A DNA stretch of 64,000 bases from Muscardinus avellanarius (Eukaryota; Chordata; Mammalia; Rodentia; Gliridae): NCBI GenBank assembly GCA_963383645.1, contig OY726559.1:123824721-123888720 (forward strand). The letters run 5' to 3'. Below the pieces are notes generated by a model. That model did no database searches. It had not been told where the DNA came from and was given only the letters and a program-made list of their open reading frames with translations. Both the position numbers and the translations under genes were made by a program. How positions within the stretch are numbered: position 1 is the first letter of the stretch; every line of letters begins with the position of its first letter. Shown piece after piece: positions 32,917 to 44,197 of the stretch.

Positions 32917-33090
32917 TGAGCACAGTGGTGCCCACCTTAATCCCAGTACTTGGGAAGCTGAGACAAAATTATTACAGTTTTGAGGCCAGCCTCAACAACT
33001 TAGCAAGACCCTGTTTCAAAATAAAATATAAAAAGGGCTGAGGGTATAGCTTGGAGGTAGAATGCCCCCATGCTTCATCCCCAGTACCAA
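32917..33090 (+). mobile_element. Old dimeric SINE
   Basis: AGCTGAGCACAGTGGTGCCC to TCATCCCCAGTACCAATACA. It runs into a CATA array. Confidence 0.8.
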
Positions 33091-33170
33091 TACATACATA
33101 TGCATGCATGCATACATACATACATACACACATACATACATATGCATGCATACATACATATATACATACA
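33091..33170. repeat. (CATA)n/(CATG)n microsatellite
   Basis: About 20 tetranucleotide units, CATA interspersed with TGCATGCATGCA, at the SINE tail. Confidence 0.93.
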
Positions 33171-33248
33171 TTTCTTTTACTTAAAGAATTATCTTCCAGT
33201 CTGAAAATATGTTCCGTACACTTTTTGGTATTAAAATGCTATTTAGAG

Positions 33249-33432
33249 TGCAAGGCGAACACAACTGTAATCTTAGTACTTGGGAGGCTGAGACAAGAGG
33301 ATCACAGGTTTGTAGACAGCCTCAGCAACTTGTGAGGCCCTGTTTCAAAATAAAAGAATAAAATAGGACTGGGTGTGCAACTTGGGCTGGAATAATGCCC
33401 TTGGGTTCCATCCCCAATAACACACATAACAC
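33249..33432 (+). mobile_element. Old dimeric SINE, short left half
   Basis: GCAAGGCGAACACAACTGTA to GTTCCATCCCCAATAACACA. AAAATGCTATTTA and AAAATGCCATTTTA flank it. Confidence 0.8.
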
Positions 33433-34144
33433 GAAAATGCCATTTTATAAATAATGGTAGTATTTTTAATGTACTTATATGGCAAACCAAGATGTCTGAT
33501 AATTCTGTTAGTTCCCAGACATGTTTGCCAGTATCTGAACCACGCCCTAAAATTTACACAGTCCCTGGGAGAAATAGAAAGACCGTCCCAGCATCCAGGA
33601 GAAGAGGGCCCCCTCCCACCATCCGCACCATGGCGTCGCGGCCACAGGATGAGGACAGGGCGCCTCACGGAGCCTCGGGTTGAGAAAAGCACGGGGCAGT
33701 GGAGTGGCCCCGCATCTTTCTCTGATTTATACCAGGCACACGCCTCCCTAGCCATGGCAACAGGCCCAAACTGGCAAGGCTGATTAATTCCACAAGTGTA
33801 TTATTCACGTGTCACCAAATATTGACTTTTATCAACCCCTCCTCCCAGCCATCTGCCCTGGTGTGTCAAATCAAAATAAATCAACAAACACGAAGTGGCA
33901 GGCAGATGCTACCCCAGGGATGCCATGGCTAGTGCTAGACAGAGTTCTGAGTAGCTGCTCCATCTTGACACCTCCCTTCTTCCCAGGTGACCAAGAGTCA
34001 CGCGCGCGCACACACACACACTCACACACGCACACACTTCTTGATGGTGATGCTGTTGATAAGTGAGGGGAACAGGAAGGCTGAGGGGAGCTGGGATGAA
34101 GACAACAAAGGACCCCAGGAAGTAACGATGATAGAAGACCATTC
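33433..34144. other. Single-copy DNA with a short CA array
   Basis: CGCGCGCACACACACACACT at about 34000-34020 continues into a broken CA run to about 34038. Otherwise no gene or repeat recognised. Confidence 0.45.
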
Positions 34145-34320
34145 ATTGAGCCTTTATTACGTACCAGGCAGGTTTAGCCCTCACACAAGCCCCAAATACA
34201 GAAAGTAGTATTAGTTACAATTTAGAGATGAAAAAATAAAATTCCTTTACATTAATGCATTTGTCCAAGGTCAAACATGGAGCAGTTTGTGGTCTGAATT
34301 TGAAGCCATTGGTTTTTGAG
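34145..34320 (-). mobile_element. MIR
   Basis: TTGAGCCTTTATTACGTACC, TTTGTCCAAGGTCAAACATG and TGGTCTGAATTTGAAGCCAT are antisense MIR. Confidence 0.7.
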
Positions 34321-34530
34321 GCTTAAGCCAATTCACCTGTCATTGTCACCTGGCCATGTCATTCTACTTTTCTAAGCCTCCGTTTCCACATCACGGCAAT
34401 AAGCAATCATGGCACCCAGCTTACAAGGGCATCGTGGGAACCAAATGAGTTACTCTGTGTAATGTATCTAGAATAATCCCGGTATTATAAGAAGTGCTCA
34501 GTATATGTTGGTACGATTATTGATGTTGTT
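34321..34530 (+). mobile_element. MIR
   Basis: CACCTGGCCATGTCATTCTA, TAAGCCTCCGTTTCCACATC and AGAAGTGCTCAGTATATGTT give the sense MIR order. It abuts the preceding MIR in the opposite orientation. Confidence 0.72.
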
Positions 34531-34744
34531 ATTTTTATTATGCAAAAGTAAATTCCTTATCTAATTGAAGGGAGAATGGAGAACCCGGATGTTGCAAGCA
34601 AAGAGAATATGCATTTGAGTGTATACATATTTTGGGGACTCAAGAGCCAAAACAACTACATTTCTATTACCAAGAAGAGATAAGTCATTTTCTCCATATC
34701 TGCACAAATTGGTTTATACATTCCATGCTCTGTGGGCTTGCTTT

Positions 34745-34908
34745 CCCTTCCTTCCTTCCTTCCTTCCTCCTTCCTTCCTTCCTTCCTTCTTCCTTCTTTC
34801 CTTCCTTTCTTCCTTCCTTCCTTCTTTCCTTCCTTCTTTCCTTCCTTCCTTCCTTCCTTCCTTCCTCCTTTCCTTCCTTCTTTCCTTCCTTCCTCTTTCT
34901 TTCTTTCT
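34745..34908. repeat. (TTCC)n microsatellite, ~160 bases
   Basis: TTCC units with scattered TTTC and CTCC variants. The polypyrimidine strand is plus. It extends the tail of the SINE at 34909 (which lies in antisense). Confidence 0.95.
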
Positions 34909-35357
34909 TTTTTTGGTACAGGGAATTGAACCAGGAGCATTCTACTTCTGAGCTACACCCCTAGCCCTATTTTATTTTTATTTTTAATTTTTATTTATTT
35001 ACTTCTTTTTTCTGTGGTACTGGGTATATAACTCAGGAGCATTCTACCTCTTAGCTCCACTCCCACTCCATTTTTTACAATTCTTTATCTTTGAAACAAG
35101 GTCTCACTAAGTTACAGAGGGCTTCACAAATTGCTGAGGCTGGGGGTGAACCTGCGATCCTCCTGTCTCAGCCTCCCAAGTACTGGGGTTACAAGTGTGT
35201 GCCACCATGCTCAGCTTATTTTTTTATTTCGAAACAGGGTATTTCTAAGTAAATTGCAGGGCTCTCACTAAATTGCTGAGGTTAGTCTCCACTGTGTGAT
35301 TCTCCTGTCTCAGCCTCCCTAAGCATTGGGATTACAGGCATACACTGCCACACCTGC
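34909..35357 (-). mobile_element. Old SINE split by another SINE
   Basis: The ID half is 34909-34985 (GGTACAGGGAATTGAACCAG). The linker and B1 half are 35219-35357 (ending ACACTGCCACACCTGCC). Confidence 0.8.
34990..35217 (-). mobile_element. Nested SINE
   Basis: GTGGTACTGGGTATATAACT to GCCACCATGCTCAGC, in the linker of the older copy. Confidence 0.8.
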
Positions 35358-36554
35358 CTGCTCAGCCAGTTTCTGAGCCTTTTCTCCTCGTTTCCCTGTG
35401 TGTCCTCTCTTCTGACAGCCCTCCCTCACTGTCTTCCACAGCCTTCTCTCCCCTGAGTCAAAGGCTGTTAGACCATCTGTCTCCCAACAGTGGTTGAAGC
35501 ACCTTGGTGTCTGGGGGTGGCGCGTGGGGATGCACCGTGAAGGTCAGCTCCTCACTCTGGTTTGCTCTGTAACCTCTAGCACTTTCTGCTTCCACTGCTT
35601 CCCACCAACCACGGAAAAATCTAACAGTTAATCGACTATAGCATCCCTAACAGCTGCTACTCGTCTTCACATGGGGACAATACACGCTAATAACTAAGCT
35701 TCCTCTTCAGTTTTGTAACTTGGAAAGTATAAACAATGACTATAACTGGTGACTATAGAGTCCCAGTCGCTGGCTTGAGCATCGCAAGTGTGCTTCCCTC
35801 CCGCCGGGCCTTCCTGCGCCACTGGCTGCATTTTCAAAAGTAGCCCGAGGCCAGGGAACAGCTGGCTCTGGTTCCCTCAGTAACACACTATGAATGGCAA
35901 ATGGCGCATTATTGGCTTGTGCGCGCTGCCTCTCTAAGGGGCACGTTTAAATATGCCGAATGGAAAGATCACAGAAGAGAGAAGAGGATGTTGAAATGGC
36001 AATGGCTCCGGGTTACCGGGAATGACCGATGTCATTCACAAAAGAGTGAAGCACAGATTAAAATCAAACACACCAGGAGCATCAGCCTGTGAGCCCTGCA
36101 CTGCCTGGTTCTGGTATCAACGCATTGCCACTGGGCACTGCCTTCCAGACCCACCTTTGCAGAACATCCCAGACTCAAACTTGCTGAAGGTGCTGGTGAG
36201 GGGCAGTTAATGGCGCCTTTCCTTCCAGGTGCTCGCTGTTGGTGTGCAGAGGCGAGCCCACAGGTGCCGATGGCCTCTAGCTCTCTTCAATTTAGTCTGC
36301 ATCCCGTCCAGCTCCCCTCCCCAGCGGCTGAGCCTAGTGCCCAGCAGTGACCCCAAGCCCACCACGGGGCTTTGCTACATAGCAGCCATGAAGAACTGAC
36401 CACTTTCCAGAGACTTCCGGGCCTGTCCCTGGCAGTCCACACCAGCACCTGGAAGAGCCCAGTTTTCAGTTTTTCCTGAAAGTTCCAACCCGAGTTTGCC
36501 CGCTCCGGGGCCATTCATTACTTTTCTCTGACTCTTCAGCTCCACTCTCCACCC
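35358..36554. other. Single-copy DNA, no gene recognised
   Basis: Ordinary base composition and only short chance frames. No repeat recognised. Confidence 0.45.
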
Positions 36555-36895
36555 ATTTATTTTCTAGATAAATTTATCCAGCTTTCTGTGACCCTGAGAT
36601 AAATTACTTAAAGGAGCAATGGTTTATTTTGGTTTCAGCTATGGCCTGTGGGGAGTGCAGAGGAGAGGAAACCTGTTTCCCTCATGGCCACTGGGAAGCA
36701 AGAGTGAGAGAGAGAAAAGGAAAGTTCCAGGTCCCTAAATCCCCCTGAGGACACAGCACCAATGACCTAACCTCCTCCCACGAGGCCCTGCCTCCTAAGA
36801 GTTCTACCACCTCCTAGTGGTGCCACGGGATGGCACCCAAGCCTTCCACACATGGGCCATTGGGAGCCGTTCAAGTTCCAAACTGTAGCACCAGT
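36555..36895 (-). mobile_element. Ancient MaLR-type LTR
   Basis: GCAATGGTTTATTTTGGTTT, CACCTCCTAGTGGTGCCACG and CCTTCCACACATGGGCCATT are antisense to the MST/MLT1-type LTR pattern. Another copy of the same kind is at 56860. Confidence 0.65.
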
Positions 36896-37689
36896 CCTTC
36901 TAGCATCATACAGTCTAGTTCCTAGAATGTATTTCTTTTTCCACGATGTTCATGAGGGTCTTGCCTTCTTGGTTGGACCCTGACTGATGCACTTCTGGAC
37001 CCTCAACCAGATCAAAAATAAAGAGGGCTCAGGGTATGAAGTAAAGAGATTTCCCTGGAGAGAGGTGGCCACGCCTTGTGTCTCCACCCCCTCCTTTAGT
37101 TCAAGTTCATGTTTGGCCACCATCGGTCTTCCCAGAGAGCTTGGATATGCACTTGCTGCAGCTGAAGTATGGAGGACCAGGGCCTAGTGCACGGCTCAGA
37201 GAGCTGTCACGGAGCGTCAGAGATGCTGCACTGGCTTCCACGGATACCCAGAGCTTGGGGGACAGTGGACAGGGCTGCCGAGGAGGGCAGCAAGGCCTAT
37301 TCTGGGACTTGAACAATAGGACTGCCTGGAGGGATGGAGAAAGCTCAGCATGGAGCCAGAGGTGAGCACAGGCCCCAGACACTGCAGGAACAGCCACTAG
37401 CAGCTATGTGCCTGGAGATGCATCCTCCAGGGCGAGAGGCATGGAGAACTCTCGGCAAGGAGGACCTCGGAGGAGCCCAAGAAGACACCCATGGACAAGC
37501 AGCATTCAGGATCTACTGACCTGGAGAAAATGAGGCCAGCCCCCAACACTGGTCAGCATTCATCACCACCTCTCTCTCCCTCCACTCTGCCCTGGAATGG
37601 GGGAGTGGGGTGGGAAAGGCAGCAAAGGTCTGCCATAAAATTCACTTGCAATAAAACTAAGTTCAAGGGTTTGGTTCATGTGTTAAAGT

Positions 37690-37691
<2 letters not shown>
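36896..37691. other. Single-copy DNA, no gene recognised
   Basis: 37000-37520 has frames of 60-96 codons on both strands without a recognisable domain. Confidence 0.45.
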
Positions 37692-37758
<67 letters not shown>

Positions 37759-37760
37759 AA
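37692..37760. repeat. (CA)n followed by A24
   Basis: About 22 CA units and then a run of about 24 A. No SINE body precedes it. Confidence 0.95.
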
Positions 37761-38224
37761 CGGAATCAAGACTGTCTTTTGTGACTTAAAGGGACCACAT
37801 CAACTAAGTGAGCTAGCGCAATATAAGCCTCTTGGGGTTTTAACCTGAGCTGGGGAGAGCATTTCTATTTAATATATTTTAAAGGGAGAAGGAAAGATAA
37901 AACTGCAGGGTGCTCAACCCAGAGGCCAGAGCTTGGGTATACCAGGCTGGGATCATGGCAGAAGTCGAGGCCCTGTGGACTCACCCTCTTGAGAAGCTTC
38001 AGGGCCAAGAGGCTGAATGTGGGATTGGAGGGCTGACTCCTTCAGACAGACCTATCACTATCCTTTATGTTAGACTTCCAAATATACCCCCGTTCACAGC
38101 AAGGATAGAAGTCCATTGCGTTAGGAAGATTTTGTAACTTGCTTTAGGTTTAACTTCTGTTAGCCAATCATGGAACCAAGGCCATAGAGGGAAACCACCC
38201 AGTAACAAGGAGGCAAGAGGAGAA
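37761..38224. other. Single-copy DNA, possible old LTR remnant
   Basis: GTTAGCCAATCATGGAACCA at 38158 contains a CCAAT box, but no LTR ends are visible. Confidence 0.3.
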
Positions 38225-38370
38225 CCAGTCCCGAGCCAACACCCTGGCCCACCCTCCAGGCCTGAGCCAACACCCCGGCCCGCCCTCAACTCCCGAGCCA
38301 TCAACTCAGGCCCACCCTCAACACCTGAGCCATCAACTCGGGCCCACCCTCCAGCCCTGGCCTTCCGCCC
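38225..38370. repeat. Minisatellite, ~31-bp unit
   Basis: Four to five units of the type GAGCCAACACCCTGGCCCAC plus about 11 further bases (CCTCCAGGCCT-like). The last two have ATCAACTC in place of ACACCC. Confidence 0.8.
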
Positions 38371-38555
38371 GGGATCCATCTGCTTTGACATTTGCTAGTT
38401 CATTTCACCTTCTCCAGGACTCTATCTCACTTCAGATTTTTCAACTCAAAAGAAGTGTTAAAGGGAGAAAAAAGTGAGGCACAAGACTAGAAACTAGGTC
38501 CAGAAGAAGGAAGCTCTCTGAAGACAAGGGGGCTGTGCTGCTGGGGTGGGTTGCT

Positions 38556-38682
38556 GTTACCCTGTTGTCTGGAAAGCCTACAAAAAATCGGACTCCCAGT
38601 CCCCATGCCACCCTGGGCTTTGACCCACAATCTGGACTCCTAACAAGCACCTTAGAGGTTTAATTAAGGACAGATTTGGATC
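38556..38682 (+). repeat. Left arm of a ~127-bp inverted repeat
   Basis: It contains GGAAAGCCTACAAAAAATCG, CCCAGTCCCCATGCCACC and TTTGACCCACAATCTGGACT. The reverse complement of 39366-39491 matches with about 11 mismatches (roughly 91%), most of them transitions. The spacer is about 683 bases. Confidence 0.88.
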
Positions 38683-38920
38683 CAGAGTGGCTGCCTGAAC
38701 CCGGCTGCGGATGCCCAGGGAGGGGCAGTGGCACCACAGTGTCTGCTGCTTCTGGCTGCCAAGGCCCACTCTGGAGTGGTAAGGCCCAGGCTGCCGCAAG
38801 CTGGGTGGGGAGCTCCAAGGGGCAGTTTCTAGGCTGAGGTAGGTACCATTAAGGAGCAGAAACAGAGGAAACCCAGGGTGCAATGACTTCACCCTAGGCC
38901 ATGTTTAGAAGACAGAAACA

Positions 38921-39107
38921 GGCTGGGCGTGATGGTACAAGCTTTAATCCCAACATTTGAGAGGCTGAGACAGGAGGATCATGACTTGCAGACAGCCTCA
39001 GCTACTTAGTGAGGTCCTCTGCAACTTAGTGAGACCCTGTTTCAAAATAAAGAATAAAAAGTAGGCCTGGAGGTATAGCTCAGAGGTAGAATGTCCCAGC
39101 ACCACAA
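38921..39107 (+). mobile_element. Dimeric SINE, T2-like, AGG-tailed
   Basis: GGCTGGGCGTGATGGTACAA to GAATGTCCCAGCACCAC. GAAGACAGAAACA before it and GAAGAAAGAAACA after the AGG array are the TSD, so the array belongs to the insertion. It lies in the spacer of the inverted repeat. Confidence 0.87.
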
Positions 39108-39113
39108 AAAGAC

Positions 39114-39187
39114 AGAGGAGGAGAGGAGGAGGAGGAGGAGGAGGAGGAGGAGGAGGAGGAGGAGGAGGAGGAGGAAGAGGAGGAGGA
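39114..39187. repeat. (AGG)n microsatellite
   Basis: About 23 AGG units, with one AAG, at the tail of the preceding SINE. Confidence 0.95.
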
Positions 39188-39365
39188 AGAAAGAAACAGG
39201 GACCAGTTCTGAAGATAACCAAGAAGAAGTGGGATCCTTAGCTTCAGGATAGATAGATTGTACCTGAAATAAACCAAAGGTCAGAGCTGGCAAAGGAGAG
39301 TCCTAGAGGGGGCTCTGCAGCCTAAAGCAAAGAGATGTCAGGGTGAGTGACATCTGCTTTGACAG

Positions 39366-39491
39366 ATACAAATCTGCCCTTAATTAAACTTCTAAGGCAC
39401 TTGTCAGGAGTCCAGATTGTGGGTCAAAGCCTAAGGTGGCATGGGGACTGGGAGTCTGATTTTTTGTAGGCTTTCCAGGCAACAGAGTTAA
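39366..39491 (-). repeat. Right arm of the inverted repeat
   Basis: Contains AGTCCAGATTGTGGGTCAAA and TGATTTTTTGTAGGCTTTCC, complementary to the left arm at 38556. Similarity fades quickly outside both arms. Confidence 0.88.
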
Positions 39492-39689
39492 CACTCACCA
39501 ATAGAGTCAGGGCCTGCTCCCATCCCTGGCCTGGGCGAGTAAGGCCTCCCAGGATGAGGAGAGGCTGGGATGGCTTGGGAATCTCAAGGTAACTCTAGCC
39601 ACAGACCCCATGAGAAGGCTCCATGCTTGCATAGGCAATCCAAGTCCTAGGGCCTTTGAACACTCGTGTCGCTCTTGCTTACCTATGAT

Positions 39690-39911
39690 GGTGGTTCTCA
39701 GCCATGGGTGATTTGGGGCCCCAGGGGATAGTTGACAACATCTGGAGACATTCTGGTTGTCACCACCAGCAGGGTGTGTGCGGCTGGATGATCCTGGCAT
39801 CCAGTGGGTAGAGGCCAGGGAAGCTGCTGAACATCTTATAAGACACAGTACATCTCTATAACAAGAGCTACCAGCCCAAACGTCACTGGAGCTGAGGCTG
39901 AGAAGCCCTGG
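39690..39911 (+). mobile_element. hAT fossil, MER5A-like
   Basis: GTGGTTCTCAGCC at the left and GGCTGAGAAGCCCTG at the right are the inverted termini. CATCTGGAGACATTCTGGTT and TCCAGTGGGTAGAGGCCAGG are MER5A internal signatures. CTATGATG and CTATGGTA at the flanks may be the decayed 8-bp TSD. Confidence 0.8.
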
Positions 39912-40544
39912 TCTATGGTAAAATCATTTCAGGAGCCATCGTCCTTTGGGAAAACACATTTGAGATGCCAACGCTATGAAACACCAACCAGCGTCCACTG
40001 CAGCCTCATGCTGGAGGGCAGCAAGGCACTGGCCGGCAGGCATGCACTGGCTACTGCTCAGCACAGCAAGCTTCATTAACCGAAAAGATCAACAGCAGTT
40101 CATTGTGTAACAGGCTAATTGCTATTAGGTCAGCGAGCCTGTTTGTTCCCCTGTTGCCGCTGTCTTGCTGTCTCTGCTGTCTCACGGGGACTGTTGTCAG
40201 TGCCACAGGACCTGGAAGAAGTGCCCTTCCACCTTTAACCCCAGCAGGCAAACCTGATGTCCCTTGCACATTACCAAGTATGAGTGTCTCAAGGCAGAGG
40301 TCTGGTGAGATCGTCCTTTCATGCTTTGTGGTCTTTAATGAGATGGTTAGTCAGGTGGGGCCACGAGAGGAGACAGAGGAAAGGCTCAGGAAAAACCAAC
40401 CTGTTGTGTTCTGTTCTTACAGGTCCTGGAGATAGGGGGCAGCACACATCACACAGGGCCACATGGGAACGTGTTGGAATGGGAGAGGGACTGCTTAGAA
40501 CATGGCTTGGATCCAGGTTTCCAAAGCAGAGGCAGGGTAGGAAC
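39912..40544. other. Single-copy DNA, no gene recognised
   Basis: Frames of about 100 codons open on both strands at 40100-40630 and have no recognisable domain. Confidence 0.45.
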
Positions 40545-40735
40545 TGGATCTGGCGGCACACTCCTGCAAACTCAGTACCATGGAGGCTGAAAAGGAGGTC
40601 GCAGGTTTGAGGCCACTCTAAACAATTTAGCAAGACCCTTAGTAACTTAGCAAGACCCTGGTCAAAATGAAATTTAAGAAAAAGGCTGGGTGTTGTGTGG
40701 CTTGGAGGTAGAATATTGTGGGTTCAATTTGAAAA
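40545..40735 (+). mobile_element. Old dimeric SINE with GAA tail
   Basis: GATCTGGCGGCACACTCCTG to GGAGGTAGAATATTGTGGGT, badly worn, passing into the GAA array. Confidence 0.75.
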
Positions 40736-40738
40736 GGA

Positions 40739-40880
40739 TGAAGAAGAAGAAGAAGAAGAAGAAGAAGAAGAAGAAGAAGAAGAAGAAGAAGAAGAAGAAG
40801 AAGAAGAAGAAGAAGAAGAAGAAGAAGAAGAAGAGGAGGAGGAGGAGGAGGAGGAGGAGGAGGAGGAGGAGAAGGAGGAG
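40739..40880. repeat. (GAA)n-(GGA)n triplet array
   Basis: About 31 uninterrupted GAA units, then about 15 GGA units. This is pure polypurine over about 140 bases on the plus strand and continues as impure purine tract to about 40945. Confidence 0.96.
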
Positions 40881-40945
40881 GGGAATGAAGGAAAGAATGA
40901 AAGGAGGGATAAAGACAGGAGGGGAGGGAGAAAGGGAGGGAGAGA

Positions 40946-42074
40946 TGGAGGGCAGGGTGACACCTTTGGGCTGGCTAGTTTGGATAATTCTGGTGGTTGA
41001 CTTGAAACTTAGAATAGTTCTTGGTTGCCAGGCACCTGGCCTGTGACAGAGCAGCAGAGGAAAGTCCCACGGGTATCCACACCAGAGAGAGGAGCTGAGG
41101 CCCTGGAAGGCTGCTCCAGATTAGGCTCTTCTCTCTGAGAACTGGCCAGCCCAGAGAAGGGAGTCTCTTCTCACTTGGAAAGATTTTTTTCAGGTGTCAA
41201 ACATCATAATATATAGTAAATAAAAGTTTATGCCATACGCTTCTCATTTCAGAAGATCCAATCATTTTGCTTCTGGGCTGCTTATTTTGTAGATGGGGTA
41301 ACTGTAACCCCAGCCAGATCCTGGCATCTTTTCCCTCCACACTCTAGGTGTGGACTTCCATGTCTCCAGGTCCCAACCTGTTCAGACTGCAGATCCCACC
41401 CATCCCCGGTTATTCATATTCCTCCACTCCACTTAGGCAATCAAAGTGACGCCCAACTAAAATATCATGAAAATAGGTCCTCTGAATCTCTCCATGTGTG
41501 CAGCCAAGTCCCGTAAGCCCAGGGCAGGGAGCAGAGGGTGAAGCAGGCTCAGCATCCTCACACTATCTAATGCAGATCTCTTTCCACAATGGAAACAAAT
41601 CTATTTGTTATTTCAAGCTGATACTAAGGTGACACTTATGACTTAGAGCAAAGCAAGAATAATCTGTAGGAGCAGAAAGACGAAGACATACGGTGAGTCC
41701 GATAAGATAAAAGCAGCAGCAGATAAAAACATTTATAAAGGGGGTGATGGCTGTGTGCCAACAGGGGAAAGGGAACTAGCTCTGAATAAAAAGAAGGACT
41801 GAAAGGAAGTCAAGGCAAAACTCCAGATGGGCTTTTCTGCAAGGAGATTCAGCTATGGGAGAGGAAATGGAAAGGGCTGTTGAGGTCCGAGTTTGGGGAC
41901 ATTGTGTGACCTTAGATGATCTGCTGAAACCCCAGTCTGGTGCATTAAAAGGAAAGAGGCTTCCCTGTGTCCCTCTCTGAATCACGGTGATGGATTAGTG
42001 AGTTGCTGCAGGTGTAAAGCTTTGCGAGCTGGGAGGCACCCTATATGTGAGGCATGGGCTCTCCAATGATAATA
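40946..42074. other. Single-copy DNA, no gene recognised
   Basis: No family or gene signature seen. Confidence 0.45.
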
Positions 42075-42200
42075 CATGAAAGTGAGGTTTAAAGGAGCTG
42101 TTGAAAATGTAGATCCAGATCCCAGTTCCAGAGCGGCAGACTCTGTAAAATCGGGGCCCAGGAATCTGAATTTGGGACCAGCAGTTCAGATTACTCTGAA
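42075..42200 (+). mobile_element. hAT fossil, MER20-like
   Basis: TTAAAGGAGCTGTTGAAAAT, ATCGGGGCCCAGGAATCTGA and GTTCAGATTACTCTGAAGCA have the order of a MER20-type element. The termini are eroded. Confidence 0.5.
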
Positions 42201-42345
42201 GCAGAAAGTTTCAACAACCCTATATGGTAGATACCTTTATGATCCCCATTTTATGCAAGAGGAAATAGGGGCACAGTAAAGTTGAAGCATTTGACCAAGG
42301 TCACCCAGCAAGTACATGTCAGAGGTGGCTCACAAGAGATTTCAG
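42201..42345 (-). mobile_element. MIR
   Basis: GATCCCCATTTTATGCAAGA and TTGACCAAGGTCACCCAGCA are antisense MIR. Confidence 0.78.
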
Positions 42346-42739
42346 ACTCAGGAAATAAAAAGCTTGCCAGGATTCCTAGAGAAGCATCTCCCAGCCCTCC
42401 CCTCGAAGCAGCAAGGAGAGCTGTAGCCCATTTCCAGGGCATGCAGGAATTTCAGAAGTGCTGCGTCCCTTCCTTCTTTGAACTTCCAGCAAAATAAGTG
42501 AGCTGAAGAGAAGTATAAACAGATATGCACACAAATGGCAGAGACAGAGGGAGGAAGGGAAGAGCCACATTAAAAATTCTTATTATTATCAAAGTTGTGC
42601 TGCTCTACATGACTGCCAAGCTCCACTGGGTACAAAAAAATCTAAAACATGTCAATGCCAAGGTGATTCAAGTGCCGGTGTGTAACATCAACATGCAGAC
42701 AGGGAACTGCAGAGAGCTCAGCTTTACAGAAAATGAGTG
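42346..42739. other. Single-copy DNA, nothing recognised
   Basis: Short frames only. Confidence 0.45.
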
Positions 42740-42990
42740 AGCAGCCGGTGCAGTGATGCACACCTGTAATCCCAGTGGGAGCTGAGTCAGGAGAATGGCA
42801 GGTTCAAAGCCAGCCTCAGCCACTTAGCAAGGCCTTCAGCAACTTGGTGAGAACTTGCTTCCAAATATAGCTCAGAGGTAGGATGCCTCTGAGTTCAATC
42901 TCCACTACTAAAAAAAAAAAAAAAAGAAAGAAAGAAAAGGAAGGAAGGAAGGAAGTGAGGGAGGAAGGAAGGAAGGGAGGAAGGAAGGAA
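42740..42990 (+). mobile_element. Old dimeric SINE with GAAA/GGAA tail
   Basis: GCAGCCGGTGCAGTGATGCA to GTTCAATCTCCACTAC, then A15, GAAA and GGAA units. AGAAAATGAGTG before and GGAAAATGAGTA after the tail mark the TSD. Confidence 0.83.
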
Positions 42991-44181
42991 AATGAGTACA
43001 TAGGTTCTAAAAGCCAGTCACCGAACGTTGAAGATTGAGATGGCTCTGGAAGTTCTCTCGATGGGCTCCTGTGGGTAGGAGAACTGAGCCCTGGCAAGGG
43101 AAGGGCTGAGGTCAAAGGCAGAGCGCAACACCAGACCTCGTCTTGTTACACCTCTCATGAAGCTTTAAAGGAAAGGACACCCATCAAGGAGGCTTCATTC
43201 TGAAACCTTCTCCAGTTCATGTTGTGGCTTGTTTGGAACCCCGGCTAAGGAAAAGATTTGAAAGAGAGTTGGAGAGATTCACTCAGCAGTGGATTCAGTA
43301 AATGGGGAGAGTTTCAAACACAAAGTTGGGTAGCAATAGATCCTAATTCTTCAGCTCACTCAAAGGCTCTGAAATAGAGAGGACCAGTGACAGAGGAGGA
43401 AAGATCCCAAAGAAGGACCTGCAGGGAGAGATGGGAGGGGTGGGCACTCTTGCCTCAGTCACCCAGAGATGCTCTGATGGAAAAATCAAGACGTTTGAAA
43501 CACAGGCTGCCATGGCCCCAGGTGGAGGTGCTGCTGCACTGCCCCACCCACCTCCAAGCACCCCAGGCTCGCCACAAGCTGGCTGCGCCTGCACATCAAT
43601 TTCATTCAACTGTTGCTCTAATGACAAGGCACATCCTATCCCTCAGGGGTTAGTCTGACCAGCTGAGGCCCTGTGGAGAGTGCTGGGGTAATCTCAAGAG
43701 CCCCGCCCAAGGCTTGTGCTTGGCAGTGGAAGAGTTTCCTGGTGATGGGTGTTAAAGGACCACAGGCCCAGACAGGCACGGAGGATGGCACTCCAGGACC
43801 CCTGCATCTTCTCCAGCCCCCTTCATCAGCACCTTCTTTCCACACATGCTTATGTACCTGCCTGATGGTGGCCTTAGCAACAGAGGGGGTGACCCCGCCC
43901 CAGCATTCAAGCTCCCAACCTTCCAATGACCAGGTAAGTCGAGGCCAGCCCTGAAGACTTGACAAGAGAAGTGTGTGGCAGCAGAGGACATTATAGAAAG
44001 ATTAAATCACAGACCAAATATGGCCTGAGAGTTAGCACCAGAAAGGAAGAGCCTAGGATGCAGGAAGACATCTCCCAACAGTGAGAGTAAAAGAGATGGG
44101 AGCTTATTTTCTACTCAAAGTGGTAACAGCAATAAACCTAAGACTGAGAGGACAGCTACCCACTGGCTTTGGCTCTTTGTT
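42991..44181. other. Single-copy DNA, no gene recognised
   Basis: 43350-43960 has several 75-110-codon frames on both strands without a known domain. Confidence 0.45.
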
Positions 44182-44197
44182 TAAAACCAGTTGGCCA

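Noticed and set aside
34619..34964. Ser/Phe/Pro-rich frames of about 110 codons
   Set aside because: They are translations of the (TTCC)n microsatellite.
40690..41046. Poly-Lys and poly-Glu open frames
   Set aside because: These are translations of the GAA/GGA triplet array at a SINE tail.
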